From the NCBI GenBank assembly GCA_037903355.1, contig JBAJFE010000023.1:1922001-1986000 (forward strand): 64,000 nucleotides of DNA, written 5' to 3'. The DNA comes from Trichuris trichiura. Lineage: Eukaryota; Nematoda; Enoplea; Trichinellida; Trichuridae. This document shows, in pieces, positions 11,401 to 23,800 of this stretch (its first letter is position 1; each line of letters opens with the position of its first letter). The position numbers were made by a program, and so were the translations under genes. The notes beneath the pieces were generated by a model that saw only the letters and a program-made list of their open reading frames with translations, had not been told where the DNA came from and ran no database searches.

Positions 11401-14400
11401 CAGTGCTGATCAGTCATCATTCGAAGAAATGGACGCTATGCACTTCTTCATCAAAGCGACTGATTCCTAAGCTATTAGTTAGGGAATTCTCCCTTGACGT
11501 TCAGTCCCCTTCAAACAACATACGGCAGGCAACTGAGCTAACGCCCAACAGCATTCTCTTAATTTGGCGTCGAAGGGTTCAACAATTTTATCGACTTTTG
11601 TTAAGCAGAATAAACAGAACAATATTGATAAATGTTATTAGAGCGTTGCCAAAGGCAAGCACGTCAAACCCCCAGAGAAGCATCGCTTCTTGGACAATGA
11701 GTAAAAGAAACCGCCGCAGTAGAAAGATGATGGTGCGTGCCATTTCACGTTCGATGATTACATTTTCGAAAAAGCAAGTAATAAACCTTTGCATTCAATT
11801 AACGAACGTTAGAGGTATGTGAGAAGTAGGTTTCCCTAAAAAAGCTACCGAAAGATAGCATTCAAAATCTTACTTTAAAAAGCTCCAAGGGCTCAAGCCA
11901 ATTATACCGTGCGACCAGATGACCAATAGCAGTATGGATTCAAAGCGGAGAAGTTGAAAGGACAGATTTCCCTGCCATTGGTCACCAAGCGATGGCCACA
12001 ATCCCGTGATGTACTTGTCGTCAGGAATGTAATCCTATGATCATTAATATTTATGTAGCTCTGACAATTACGCTGGCTAAAGAATTAGCCGAAGAGTTGG
12101 CTACTTTATAAAGTGCTACTAATGCAAAATGACGCACTACCAAATTCCACAACCCGTTAATAGTAGATCTATAAAGAACGTTAAAAATTTAGGCATATCT
12201 GGTACCCAGTTACCATAATTTGTAGCCAGCAAATTCTGTGAACAAAAAATGTCAGCGACAAAATCAAGACTCCCCGATGACAAAAATAAAACCCATTAAA
12301 ACAACGTATTTACGTTCCACGTGATGACGCAACTGGAAACGTCTGAAACTCCTTAAATAATTCTTCACTGCTTTAACTGATTAAACTATATGCCGGCCAA
12401 ACCACCCCATAGTTAGAGGATGAATACCCTCCAGTAACTGCTTTGGCTAAGGACCGTCGTGATTAAGGAACTATGGTAGCCTACTGCCTGTGAATTGATG
12501 TACGTTTTGCGCTTTCAAATGCTTCCGCCAAGTAAGAAGATGAAGATCAGTCACGGGGCCGCGCAAGCTCAACTGAGAGGTACAATTCATGAATCGTCTT
12601 TTCGAATATGTGCTTATTGATCTCAGTTGGAAATATTTCAGTTTTCAAAATGCTTGAACAATAGGAATATGAAACGTTGATCCGTCTCTCAGCAATAGGC
12701 TATTGAAATTACAGCTCCACGTCTTCAGTAGCAATCTCCTCGGGAATTAAGGCACTGTCGGGAAATACTCAATCTTGTCATGAGCTAAAAATGGGACAGC
12801 ACGAAAACTATAACAGAAAGGTATAATTAATAAGCGGCACAACACGTAAACAGAAAGCAACTGCCGGTTCACATTAATGCTACTAAGGAGATCAAAAAAC
12901 TGTCACGGGTTACGCAAAAGGTTAAACAGTTACCAATGAAATGGAATCTTTTTGTAAGAGAACTAATTAATGAAGCCAGGCTCCAATGGACACTTTATTG
13001 AAGCTATACGTCAAGCAAATCGCACACGTTTAATTTCTTCTTGTGATCGATCAAATGACAGAGGCATTTCCACCCACTGTGCCGGCACAATCGTAATCGC
13101 TGAATCTTGTACAAACAGCACCCCTCTAAGATCAAATGCATTGCGTATGGTTTGAAAACCACTGACGAAATGCTTGCTAAATATCTACGAAAAGCCTACG
13201 AAAAAGCGCCAGTCGTTCCTACACTTTTGAGAAGTGCCAATGCAAGTGGCCGACAAGTAGGTTACAAATGCCTAACAATGACTGCCTCATTAAAACAACC
13301 GATACAGCAATTTTGTGTATGAGAATAAAGACCAAGCATACTTTAGGTGCTACAATCACCGCCGGTTCCGGATCTTAGCGACACGCTCGCCAAATATCTT
13401 AACTACGTGAAAGTCCTATGCGATCAAGAAACCTTTGCAAAAGTGAAAAATGAATTGGATGACTTTGCTTCACGCGAAGGTCCGGAACTACAAACAGAGC
13501 TGAAACAAATAGCTATGAGAGAAAAAAATTGGGTACTTTGCACAGCTAATTCGATTTGGCCTGTAAACTCGCCAACTTCAAGATCACTCCATTCTGGATA
13601 AGATCAATGTATTTGGGAAACAGGCTGCCATTGCCGGTTTATTCCAATCCTGGTTTCGCGCTTCCGAACGTAGTTCACCACTCATTGCAGGACTACTTTA
13701 AGTGAGTAGTGTTGCAGCCTGTTAACCTAATTTATTTGGAACTTATCGTCAGCTTTTTAGTTATGTCGCAACGTTCATACATGGCGTTTTTGACTTCAAA
13801 TCTCTCATCGACAGGTACGACAGTTAGCTTTAACACTGCCCCACATAGGAAATTGAACAGATACACGAAGTTCATACATCTTTGCGCAGATATTATTTCG
13901 TAAAAGTAAATTTTAAACGCTTAACGTTTCGAGTAATATGTATGTTATGGCAATATCAGAAACGCCGACGTCCTACAGAATGCGTAACGTTTTTAGGCAA
14001 AGTTGTATAGGTCTGTACATTTAATATTTTAGTATGCTGTACGCTCGGCCTAATGCCGAATAATGTTTAGGTAAAGCATGAATCAATACCTGGCAATGGA
14101 GACTTTTATGGTTTGGTCACCTGGGACGCTGCAAACCTACAGGCCGACATCTGCGTGGCAAAGTGTGCTGCTGCTTTCTCGTTACGCTGTCGCTGAACAG
14201 TCCTTATTTTTGGCTTAAGCTTAGGGTAGGGCAGAACACGACAGCCACCAAGGTTCTACGACAAAAGCATCCAATTTTTCTCGCGTCCTTGTCGGCTATC
14301 CTGTTTTGCCCTAGCCTAAAGCTAAGCTAAAAATGAGGAAAGTATAGTCGGCGAAATAGCGAAAAAGAAACAATCCACTTTGCCGCGTAGGTGTCGCCGC

Positions 14401-17400
14401 TGTATGCCAGCACAAACATAGGTCAAAAGACTCAATTTTCTACTTTACCGGTTAGCCATTAAGCAGTGTATAGAACGTCTAGGAAACGTGTATAACATGA
14501 AGTGTTCTACACGTTGCCTAAAAATTTTGCGCATTCTGTAGAATCCCTGATTTCATGCACTGCTTTTAACAGACGCATAAAATCACGATCCCACGTCGCC
14601 ACTATTGTTAACGCTCATAAGTACAATCGTTTTACGAAAACCCTTGTTGTTAGAAAAAACAGACAAAAGTGCCCTTACTGGTCTTTAAGTTGTTAGCTCC
14701 AGCTTGTTAGGCTACTACAAACGCACTTATGAACAACAACGGGAGAACAGTACTACGTTCTAATAAAGTGAATGAATCTACACAAACCCGTTTAAAACAG
14801 TATTCAAATCTGCAGTATAAATTTTAAAAAATGGAAATTCTTTTCAACGGGAGACATCTTACTGTAAAGAGAAGCCTGGCAAGACCACTTATTTAAAAAA
14901 GATACAACTTAAATTCTACAATGGCTGAATTCAAGCATAAAATTCTGTTTTCAAAAAGACTGCTTCGCAATATTCTATGTAGCAAAGCAAAAAAATAACA
15001 GACAGCAAAGATGTGTGAGAAGATTTTTCATAATGTAAACAAGTTCGAAAGGAAGGCGGCGTAAGGAGTATTAAACCGAAACGTCACAATTTCGCGATCT
15101 CTAAAGCATCGCAACAATTCGTGTCAATTTTACAGAAAAGCAATAGCGCCGGAGTACTCCACCGGAAGGATAAAGCCCCAAAAGTTGAGCATGGGACAAT
15201 TTTGGGATATTTTTACAGCTTATCGACAGGCAAACTATTGCATGGATATCCTGGAAATTCAGGAAAAGACTATGGAACCTGCTGACGAACACGCAACTGT
15301 TATGTGCAAGAACATGGTGAGTCATTGCAGGCGGTTTGCTTCAACGTGCGCGTCATTTTAAATTTCCAACGAGTTAGTCGATTGTACAAATGATAACCTA
15401 CCACACGTAAGCGAGAAGAAGAAGAAGTACATTATAAACATGCTCACTCTGAAGACAATTGTTCTAAACTACTTTCAAAATTACAAGCTCAGCGAAGCTT
15501 ACTATTAATAATTTAAGTAAGAATATTTGCGTATATACTTTTTCTAACTTGTCAAAAAAGTAAGCAGTGATATTTGTAATGAACAACGGAATAACAACCT
15601 TTGCTGTTCGATCAAAACAACATTTCTTATATTAACTCAGTATATTCAAAAGATGTTTGTTATGCTGATTCGTTTCATTCTTGTGAAGAAGCTCAGAACG
15701 TTCAGGGTACGTCTAAGCTCGTCGTCCGCGATTTCGTAATTATTAGAACGCTCACGACGGAATCGGACGTACCCTGAAAGCTCTGGGCTTCCTCACAAAA
15801 ATAAAACGAATCGATCAACAAGAGCTTCATAGAACTAGGAAGTTTACAAAACCGTTACAAAACATCCCATGGTTTCATCACTTTAACTTCCGCGAGAAAA
15901 ATTAAATAATATTTTAGCAGTCTGCGCAGGACTTAAAGTGTTTCAAAATGTTGACAAAATTTCTTTTGCTGCAGCCATTCATTTTGCCTGTTGTTCTGAA
16001 AGGCAAAATTCGGTCCTTACAAGAGCTATCAAACGACTTATCCCGTATTGTGGAATTGGCTAACGCGGAGAAGCACAGCAAAAATCTTGCAATCGGAGCA
16101 GTCACCATGATCAATAGAGACCGGGCAGCTTTAGCTTATCAGTCGCTGCAGAGAGGTGAGTGCGTGATGAAAAAATGCAATAAACCCTCTAAAACTTCCT
16201 GTCAGATGAGACAAACAAAAGATCGTTGAACGCAATAAAACGATGCACATTTGTCGTATGCCTTGATGAGGCAATGTTTGGAAAAGAAACGAAAGATCCT
16301 TTGGAAAGAAGTTTGGTACACATGATTACAGGAGGTGGACCAAAGTATAGCCTGTTCAATCGCTGGTTTGAAAAAACTTTTCAAGTTCTAACTTTAGCCC
16401 GTAGAGTTCAGAATGAACATTAATACAATGCGCTGTTTCAGTTTATCCTAACCTATGATGGTGGCGTTGGAGTAAACTACGAGCACACAGTAGCAGATGG
16501 TGCTCCACTCATAACACTAATGGAACACGTTGCTGACTTCATGTAAACTTGGTTTTCTACAAAAGTTCGTACCTTATTTTCCTTATTTTCAGTTCAAATG
16601 GTACAAAACTCTGTAACATGGTCGCAGCAACCGAAGCAACCCCTTTTCAGCTTCAATGGCGACTGGATGACGAGTTGAAAGCAATAATTAAAAGTTCAAT
16701 GGGAGAAGCAGAGTTAAATTGTACACATTCACATTCATTGTTAAATTGCAGCCTTACAGATTCACTGAACAACTTGACCTAAAGATTTTGCGTTACGCTA
16801 ATTATGGAAAAGACTACGTAAAATCGATACGGATGAGCCCGGATGCATACGTGCAACTTACCTTGCAATGGACTTCTTACAGGTGGACGAAACTTCCTGC
16901 TGCGTGTAGTGGTCTTACAAACTTTAGGTCTCGTTCAGACTTCACGGTCGACCGTTATGCACCTACGAAAGTGCTTCAATGAGAAGATTTTTCAAAGGCA
17001 GAGTTGAGAACTTGAGAGCCGCGACGCCGCAGGCTTTGCAATGGGTTGAAACTATGGAAAACAAGAACGCCTCAAAGGTAAAATCGGCATACCTTATAAA
17101 ATCCGCACCAATAGCTTGTGGTGAAATTGCTTCTTCATTGGATCATTTAAGTCGCCGCAATTAACGTTTGCATTGCAGGAAGCCAAGCGTAGGTCTTTTC
17201 TTGAAGCAATGGACCATCACTACCAGCTTATGCAAGAGGTGGGAACAGCCTAATCGCCACTTTTGCAATTCATTCTACTTGACGCGCGACTATTCTATTC
17301 TAGGTAGTCACTGGATACGGCATCGACAATCATCTTATCGCATTGAAAGAAATTGCACAGCAGAAATATGATAAGATACCAGACTTTTTCTCCAACCAAC

Positions 17401-18349
17401 AATTCGATTCAATGTTCAATTTTCGTTTGTCAACAAGCCAGGTAAGGCTTGGCATACTACAGCCTGTAAAAATAAAAAAATTGTTTACCTATTGACATAA
17501 TCAAGCATATAGTCTATAATAGCTAAATTTCAAAATTTTATCAACTACTTCGAATTACGTGAGCTACTAATTAACAAGCGGTGTTACACGTTACAACACA
17601 TACTGTTCATTTTGAGTCACTGCCCAACGGCTTCCATCTTACCAGGGTCAAAAGAACTTTTTCCGCTCTACGTAAAGTTAAACAAAGCAAACAAGCAAGC
17701 ATCGTTTAAAACTACTCAGCATGTATTTAATACTAATAGAAAATGCACAAACTGTTTACTGTATGCTTACACACAAATTCCAAATGTTCATAGCTTACAG
17801 AACCTAGCACGTACCGTTTTCAACGATCACAATTACAGGCTCTATGTAAGACGAGGTTAATGGTGTAGGGGTAAGTCAGGTTGGTTATATAGCCGAAGAG
17901 TGGGTTGACAAAATTTGCAAGTCTGGAATTTGTGCGTAAGCATACAATGTACGGTTTGTACGTTTTCCGTAATTGTTTCAAAACGCCGCTGCAAAGTCTT
18001 TCATTTTCGAACTAAAAGTAATCGGCCAAAATGAAATCTTTCTTGGAACTGAGCAAACTCAAACCTTAACGGATAAACTGCGTTCTAAAGCCCACTGTGC
18101 AGCTAAAATTTTAATAAACGGAGAATGGCTTTGCAGATTCACTGGTTGAAGTGCGATCGTGTGGTTGGTTACGGACCAGTGGTAGAAGATGGTTACGGTT
18201 GCGCATACAAATTTTCCTCGGAAAATATGCTTTTCTTCATCTCTTCGATGAAAAGTTGCAAAGAAACCGATTCTTGCCGCTTCCGAGACATGCTTACAAA
18301 AACGCTGGACGACATGAGAACTTTCACAGAAGCAGTCTGTGCATCGTAA
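8404..18349 (+). CDS. cha-1: Choline acetyltransferase (ChAT)
   Basis: The enzyme makes acetylcholine from choline and acetyl-CoA in cholinergic nerve terminals. I place 14 coding exons: 8404-8451, 13347-13532, 13583-13701, 13761-13814, 15136-15316, 15975-16155, 16206-16384, 16442-16542, 16593-about 16707, about 16752-16882, 16939-17077, 17179-17238, 17304-17441 and 18137-18349. They give about 614 residues, a normal length. Carnitine/choline acyltransferase signatures run in order: PPVPDLSDTLAKY, MYLGNRLPLPVYSNPGF, RCTFVVCLDE, the catalytic His in GVNYEHTVADG, MSPDAYVQLTLQ, TYESASMRRFFKGRVENLR, VTGYGIDNHLIALKE, and VVGYGPVVEDGYGCAY with SSMKSCKET. Exon 1 (MAATDLKEQEPIDVDD) is assigned by matching phase 0 and its acceptor, with less certainty. 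All junctions are phase-consistent except exons 9-10, where no good GT donor fits. The gene lies directly downstream of unc-17, the canonical cholinergic locus. Confidence 0.95.
8452..13346 (+). other. First intron of cha-1 (4.9 kb), no gene recognised
   Basis: Donor GTACGT follows exon 1 and acceptor CTTTAG precedes exon 2. A small hairpin with AACGATTGAAACA arms lies at about 8662-8697. Open frames at 9128-9319, 11249-11470, 11403-11822 and 12970-13322 show no recognisable domain or splice structure. I see no RNA gene here. Confidence 0.5.
14123..14413. mobile_element. Imperfect foldback element in cha-1 intron 4
   Basis: Arms of about 120 bp (14123-14242 and 14293-14413) are imperfect reverse complements. 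Matching core pieces are CTTAGGGTAGGGCA on the left and TGCCCTAGCCTAAAG on the right. There is no coding capacity. It is probably a MITE-like insertion within the intron between exons 4 and 5. Confidence 0.7.
15668..15811. mobile_element. Short palindromic MITE-like element in cha-1 intron 5
   Basis: Arms of about 65 bp begin GATTCGTTTCATTCTTGTGA and end in the reverse complement (CAAAAATAAAACGAATC). They share TTCAGGGTACGTC / GACGTACCCTGAA and flank a loop of about 13 nt. Confidence 0.7.
17745..17963. mobile_element. Inverted-repeat element in cha-1 intron 13 (family shared with 35698-35985)
   Basis: Inverted arms share the core GTATGCTTACACACAAATTCC / GGAATTTGTGCGTAAGCATAC. Internal pieces such as CGTTTTCAACGATCACAA and a segment downstream (CAAAACGCCG) recur in the element at about 35.7-36.0 kb. 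There is no coding capacity. Confidence 0.65.
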
Positions 18350-19784
18350 GCTACTGGACACTTCGTTGAGCAAACGTCGGAACTTTCAATGTGGAAGTGA
18401 CAGCGAATAAATTGAATTAAAATACGGGAAGTCTACAATTTTAAATGTTAAGCCACTGTGTGGCAGAAGAACGATAAGACAAAATTCAACTTCCCACAAC
18501 AAGGGAAATTGCCAAGGAACGTGACTGTCTTCAGAAAATCAGGTAAATAATTATCAATAAAATGCCTAAAAGGAATAGTATCTGCACTGGCAAAATGGGA
18601 GGACCCGCTGGTCTGTTGCCCTACACTAAGGGTCCTTAAATTACAAAAAATATAGAGTATTTTTCAATGGATGCGTAACTTTTCACGCTCAAAGCACGTC
18701 AGTCACGCTGAAACAAATTGCGGGGCATTAAGGATGCATACGTTCATGTCGTTAGGGTGTCATGCAATCAGCCATTCCGTGACAGCTTCGCAGTTCTTGG
18801 CAGCAACAGAACCAGCCAAACCCGACTAACGTGCTTTAAACATTTAAATTACAGTTTAAAAACCATTTTGGCAAAGCACTTGTCCCTGCGGAACTACTCA
18901 GTTTTTAAAAACTACGTCGAAGGAAATAAATAAAAAAATTTGAAAAGCCTTAAAAATGATTTGCAGGTTTACCTGATTTACTGTGCTGTTTAAATTTCAG
19001 AGGCAAAACACAGGCGCATTCATTAGGTCAGTGCTCGTGGAAACAAGCGATGCATTACAGAACAACGCACAGGTTCTGACCTAGGAAAGAAAGATACGAA
19101 TGATACGCCTACGCATTCTGGACACTTAATTTGATAATATAATGAAAGTTCGAAATTGAAACTTAAGACGAACTAAACACGTAAAGAATTACGTCTTAAG
19201 CAAGTCCAGCGGCAGCTTACGAGATTTAACTTCGAAATACACAAAAGCAACCCGTTCGCAGGCGTTTATTTCAAATTAGTATGCAAGTGCAAACAGCGCC
19301 TGTTGGATTAGAAAAGCGGCGAGCGAAAGAAGGTTACCTCCAATATCAGCGGTTCTAATGTCTAGAAGAAAAATGTGAATGCCATCTGTGCTGCCTAAGT
19401 AATACGAAAATGAAGAAAACAATTCTCAAGCAGATATTACTTCTGCTGCCGCTGAAAAGTTCGCTCGAATGAGACGACAGGAAGAAAAAGCACACTTATG
19501 GCTAACTTCCATAAAGGGAACAATGCAAACCTATGATTGACATACTGGCCAGATTGTAAAGCGTAAAACATGCTGAATAACAGATTGACGTTATGGCACG
19601 AATCAGCCATTGGACTAAACGAAGCTATACGTACTGACGACAAAACGAACAAGAAACCATTTCATTTCGACAACTTCAATACTGTTCAAGAGAGTGCAGC
19701 TACAATCGGGATTACATTAAATCTGTGACCAATAAATACTAAGGCGATTCCTGACGTCGTTGCAAGGCATAACAATGGAAACAA
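18350..19784. other. Intergenic region between cha-1 and the GPCR gene
   Basis: The interval should contain the 3' ends of the two convergent genes. I see no further gene, and the short open frames on either strand have no recognisable motifs. Confidence 0.5.
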
Positions 19785-20813
19785 CTATGCGCATTCCCAC
19801 GTCTTCAATTGCTCAGTCGTTGAGGTACCGATACCAACTGTATGCGTACGATTTGAAGAGGGAAGTATACTTGAACTTTTGGTAAACAATTGCTCAAGTC
19901 CGCATTTTTTAAGTAAACGACGAACAGCTAGCTTAATTTCGCGAGTGCGACAAAACAGGAAGATGGCATTCAACAACCCGCTAATGACTACCAAAATGCC
20001 ATACTTCGCGAGAGACATTGCTTCGACAATATTGTCCGATGCAATCGCTATACTGCCAAATATAGTTCCAAGGTAAAATGTTGCCGCGTGTATGAACACG
20101 CATGTGGCCAAAGTTAGCAACAATTTCGACTTCATCCGCCTCTGGTGAGTCATTTGCAACACGACATTTTCTCTATCCTTGTACAACTTCCACTTTACCC
20201 AAACAATCAAAGCAATGTAAACAGTTACGGTTAGGGCTAGCAAGACATTATTGACAAGATTTTCAAACATTAAAAATTGATTCTCCCTGCTGGATATCAT
20301 CGTGCAGTATGGAATATCTTGATGATTGGAAGATAGGTACATGCCGACATTTATAAGAGCAATGTAGAATAAGACAAGCACAAACTGACCATAAAGCCAG
20401 CTATTCTTGTAATCTCTGTTATACCATACTGGCGTTACAATAGCCAATGTTCTATCAACTGCTAGCAAAAAGCTACTGGCGATCACCAAGAGGTAACCTA
20501 CAGAGTAAACCAACTGGAGGCACAAACAGCTGCGCAAATTCATAACGCAGTCACCTTGAATTAAACGCATTACGCAGGAGACACCGCTGGACAATATGCT
20601 ACCGCAAGACGACAAGAAATACCCAAAAATTAAAGCAATGATTAGCAAAAAAGACTTCCGCAAACAAGCACGATGGTCATTAACCAATGCAACGAATTCA
20701 ACGAAAGTCATACACGCAGTGACAGCATCTATTGGAAAGACGGCATACAATATGGCGGATAGGTCATCGAATATGGCAACTGATATATTATGCAGATTTT
20801 CTGCCGTATCCAT
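19785..20813 (-). CDS. Seven-transmembrane serpentine receptor (GPCR), single exon
   Basis: This is a 342-residue protein with seven hydrophobic segments at about residues 21-45, 54-78, 98-121, 141-161, 185-208, 229-255 and 264-288. TM3 ends in a DRT motif (residues 120-122) where rhodopsin-like receptors have DRY. Cysteines before TM3 and at about 170 in the second extracellular loop could form the usual disulfide. TM6 is preceded by a basic RRMKSK segment. TM7 reads ISGLLNAIFLFCRTREIK, resembling the N-P-x-x-Y region followed by helix 8 but without the Pro and Tyr. Two possible N-glycosylation sites near the N-terminus include NIS at residues 9-11. It is most like nematode srsx/rhodopsin-type receptors; the ligand is unknown. 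It lies opposite in orientation to its neighbours. Confidence 0.85.
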   Translation of the reverse strand: MDTAENLHNISVAIFDDLSAILYAVFPIDAVTACMTFVEFVALVNDHRACLRKSFLLIIALIFGYFLSSCGSILSSGVSCVMRLIQGDCVMNLRSCLCLQLVYSVGYLLVIASSFLLAVDRTLAIVTPVWYNRDYKNSWLYGQFVLVLFYIALINVGMYLSSNHQDIPYCTMISSRENQFLMFENLVNNVLLALTVTVYIALIVWVKWKLYKDRENVVLQMTHQRRMKSKLLLTLATCVFIHAATFYLGTIFGSIAIASDNIVEAMSLAKYGILVVISGLLNAIFLFCRTREIKLAVRRLLKKCGLEQLFTKSSSILPSSNRTHTVGIGTSTTEQLKTWECA

Positions 20814-23800
20814 TTGTCTAAAACGCTACCGACGTCAAGTAAAGTGGAACAAAATGAACACTTGGTAAACAGGAGCAATCGTCGAGATGGCAACAGAGCC
20901 GCCTACCATTTTAATAGCTAAGAAGGCCTCATACAGTACATTCATTAATATCACCAATAAGTTTTCAAGGATTTTACTGGGACTGCTTACTGCCACCTAA
21001 TTTGGAACGGAACAAACGCAGTGAACTTCAGCATACCGAGATGAGCGCATCCATTGCCTTCGCTATATCGAATTAGATTTTATAGCAATTCAAAAAATTA
21101 CACTCGAATCTGAAGATGTTAAGTCATGGGGAAATGATGAATACTATGTGCGCAGTTTGCCGGCAAGCTTCGCTGGCTCCAGTGATTACTTTTACGAAAA
21201 AAGCTGAACGATAATCAGAAATCGGTAGGCTAAAACTAAAGAAGGGAGCGCTAAGGAAATAACCGATATGCTTGAAAAGGGAGCGAGCAAACGTGAAAAC
21301 AGATCAACGAACGTCATTGCAACCCGCTGGAGCACAACGCACTAATTGATTCCCAAGACAAGTCAAGAACAAAATGAATACAGAAACTCATTGTCACGCG
21401 CTGATTGGCATCGCCAAGTAACGATATGAATTACGCTCATTTAACCGTGGTATTCTTTTAAGAATATTTTTCGGATGATATATGTTGCGTCAATTTACGG
21501 TTACTTTCAGCGAGTCCGAATAGCTCACCAAAAAAACGTTAACAGCTAGTGTTTCACGCGAACTAAACGCGTGCCTAAATCTAAAGAGTGAAACTTAAGA
21601 AAGGAAAGTTGCAAGAACGCCATTTTCATTAGAATAATAACATGGACAAAGCTTGTTCATTGCCGCGCCGAAGAAATGGACATCACGCAGAGCAAAGGTG
21701 AAAAAATAATTAATCTTTTATAAATAATTAGTTTGGGGGAAGCAAAAAGCTGAGAGTAAAAAATCACTTTACTGTACATTCGTTCATTACGGGAAACAAA
21801 AAAAATAGTGCAAATAGGGGTAAACGTGTTTCTTAGCCTAAAAAACGATCTGCTGTCACAGTGAACGAAAAGCTGTCTAACAAAGACGTTTTTCGCTTAA
21901 TCTGAAAGTAGTGAAGTAATGGTTTTTGAATGCTACAAAACCTCATTTAAATGAAGCTGCACGCGCTAGAAATTACACTGATCACTGCCTGTTCGAATTA
22001 TGGCGCTCCGCCCGCAGCGGTCTATTAAGAAATGTGAAAATCTATGAATATTAAAGAAGTCCCTCCCAGTGCTGATAGATCTAATTGAATATTCAGCCAC
22101 TCGAAAACTATGGACCAGCTTAACCTTCAAGAAATTGATAACTGTGAATTTTAACAGCGACTTCTGGAAAGCGATTTGGCCACATAGTCGCAATGTACAA
22201 AGCGCGGAAAGATCACGTTACCAACTCGTTCAGGTGCGTACATGTGGAAAATTAAGTAATAATGCTAAAAGGAAAACTTAATCTGCCTTTTCGCCTAAAC
22301 TAAAATGCTCAGTTTTTCTGCGCGGCTTAACTGCTACGCTCACTGATTTCCAATCGCCATTTAGACAACGGGCTCAGACGGAACACAGAAAAACTAAGAG
22401 AATACTGTGCTGATGAAAAAATGCCTCCTGTATAGGACAGGACGCAGTGTTCACACTGCTCAGATCTTTTCGCCTGGTAGACAAAAGTAAACGGCAGAAA
22501 CATCGCAGCAAATGGGCACAAAACATTGTCAAAGAAACAAAAGAAGCGTTTCATGCTGAATGTGAGCAAACGTGGGCAAAGTAGTTGCTTTAGTTTCAAA
22601 CTTCAGGTTAACTTTGGAAGTAAACATGTCACAATAATTACGTTTTACGTATTTGATTTACTGCTAATGGACCAACAGTTGAAAGAAAACAATTTTGTAC
22701 ATGTAGAACGCTAAATAAAAGAGAAAATTTTCGTGGCTAAAAGTAGAGTCAGTACTGGACATTCTCAGACGCCAAAACAGCAACAGAAAAACGGGAAGAG
22801 AAGCAGCCATTTATTGACACAATTGTTCTCAACCCATCACTTATAAAAAATTTAAGTCCCGCTGGAGCGAGACAAAATAGGACAATAGGGGAATACAGCG
22901 GGCTACGCTAGGTCATTTCCATAAGAAGTACAATGGACAAAAGGGAAAAATCGTTAACTCAATTAAAAATATCGTCTAGCAGCACGCAACCTGTTTTTAC
23001 AACATTCCAACTAAGGATCATTATGTCGACTACGCACGCCTTACAGATAGCTGCCTTTTGTCTTTCTTGACTACCGTGGCCGTTGATAAAGCAAAGCGAT
23101 TCATTTTTTCTAACTTTCATGGATCATTTATGCCGCCGCGTTTGCGAAAAGCCAAAAACCAACTGCAGACAACAACAGGGAATGACCAGAAACGTATTAC
23201 GTGCCCTCTGCTGATTTACTCCCGACATTCAAAAGCTATTGACTCGTCTTTGACATTCGTCCTCTTTCTAATGGTTGTCAACTCATCCCCATTCGTTCTT
23301 TATCACTTGATATACCATACGTCAATATGGGATACTACTTGTTGCAACTTAAGAAGGAACAATTCATTAGCATACAATTGGGAGGATTCTGCAATCCGCA
23401 AACGAACCATTCAAAGAAAAGTCATACAATGAGCAATCTCTACAGAGCATGCGATGTACTCTTTGTCATTGCTAATTGTCATAATCAATTCGTTTTTCGT
23501 TATTCTCTGAAGACCAGAAATGTTTTCAGTCCTCATGAAAGACAGAGTGTCGCCGAAGAAAGTCTCGTGAAACGACCGCCATTGAAAATTACTTTACCGC
23601 TAGGCACAGTAAGATTCGAACGCATGAAAAACATTCAGCAGCCTTAGTGAAAGGATTGAACAATTGAGAAGTCGTAATCTGGCCCCAAAATGAAATGACA
23701 AACTTCAAGCTTAATCAAGCGGACGAGAGAACATTCCCAAGCGTTTGCCTACTGGTTCAAGTGATTTGAACTTCTCCTTATATAGATACATAGTTTTGCA

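Noticed and set aside
11403..11822. 139-codon ORF in cha-1 intron 1
   Set aside because: It is basic and low in domain-like features, overlaps open frames on both strands and has no recognisable motif.
13107..13322. 71-codon ORF just upstream of cha-1 exon 2
   Set aside because: It does not join exon 2 in frame, has no acyltransferase similarity and lies within the intron.
15331..15375. Stretch after cha-1 exon 5 reading AVCFNVRVILNFQR, similar to the next part of ChAT
   Set aside because: It would need a 14-nt intron. The exon at 15975 continues the protein with a proper donor, acceptor and phase.
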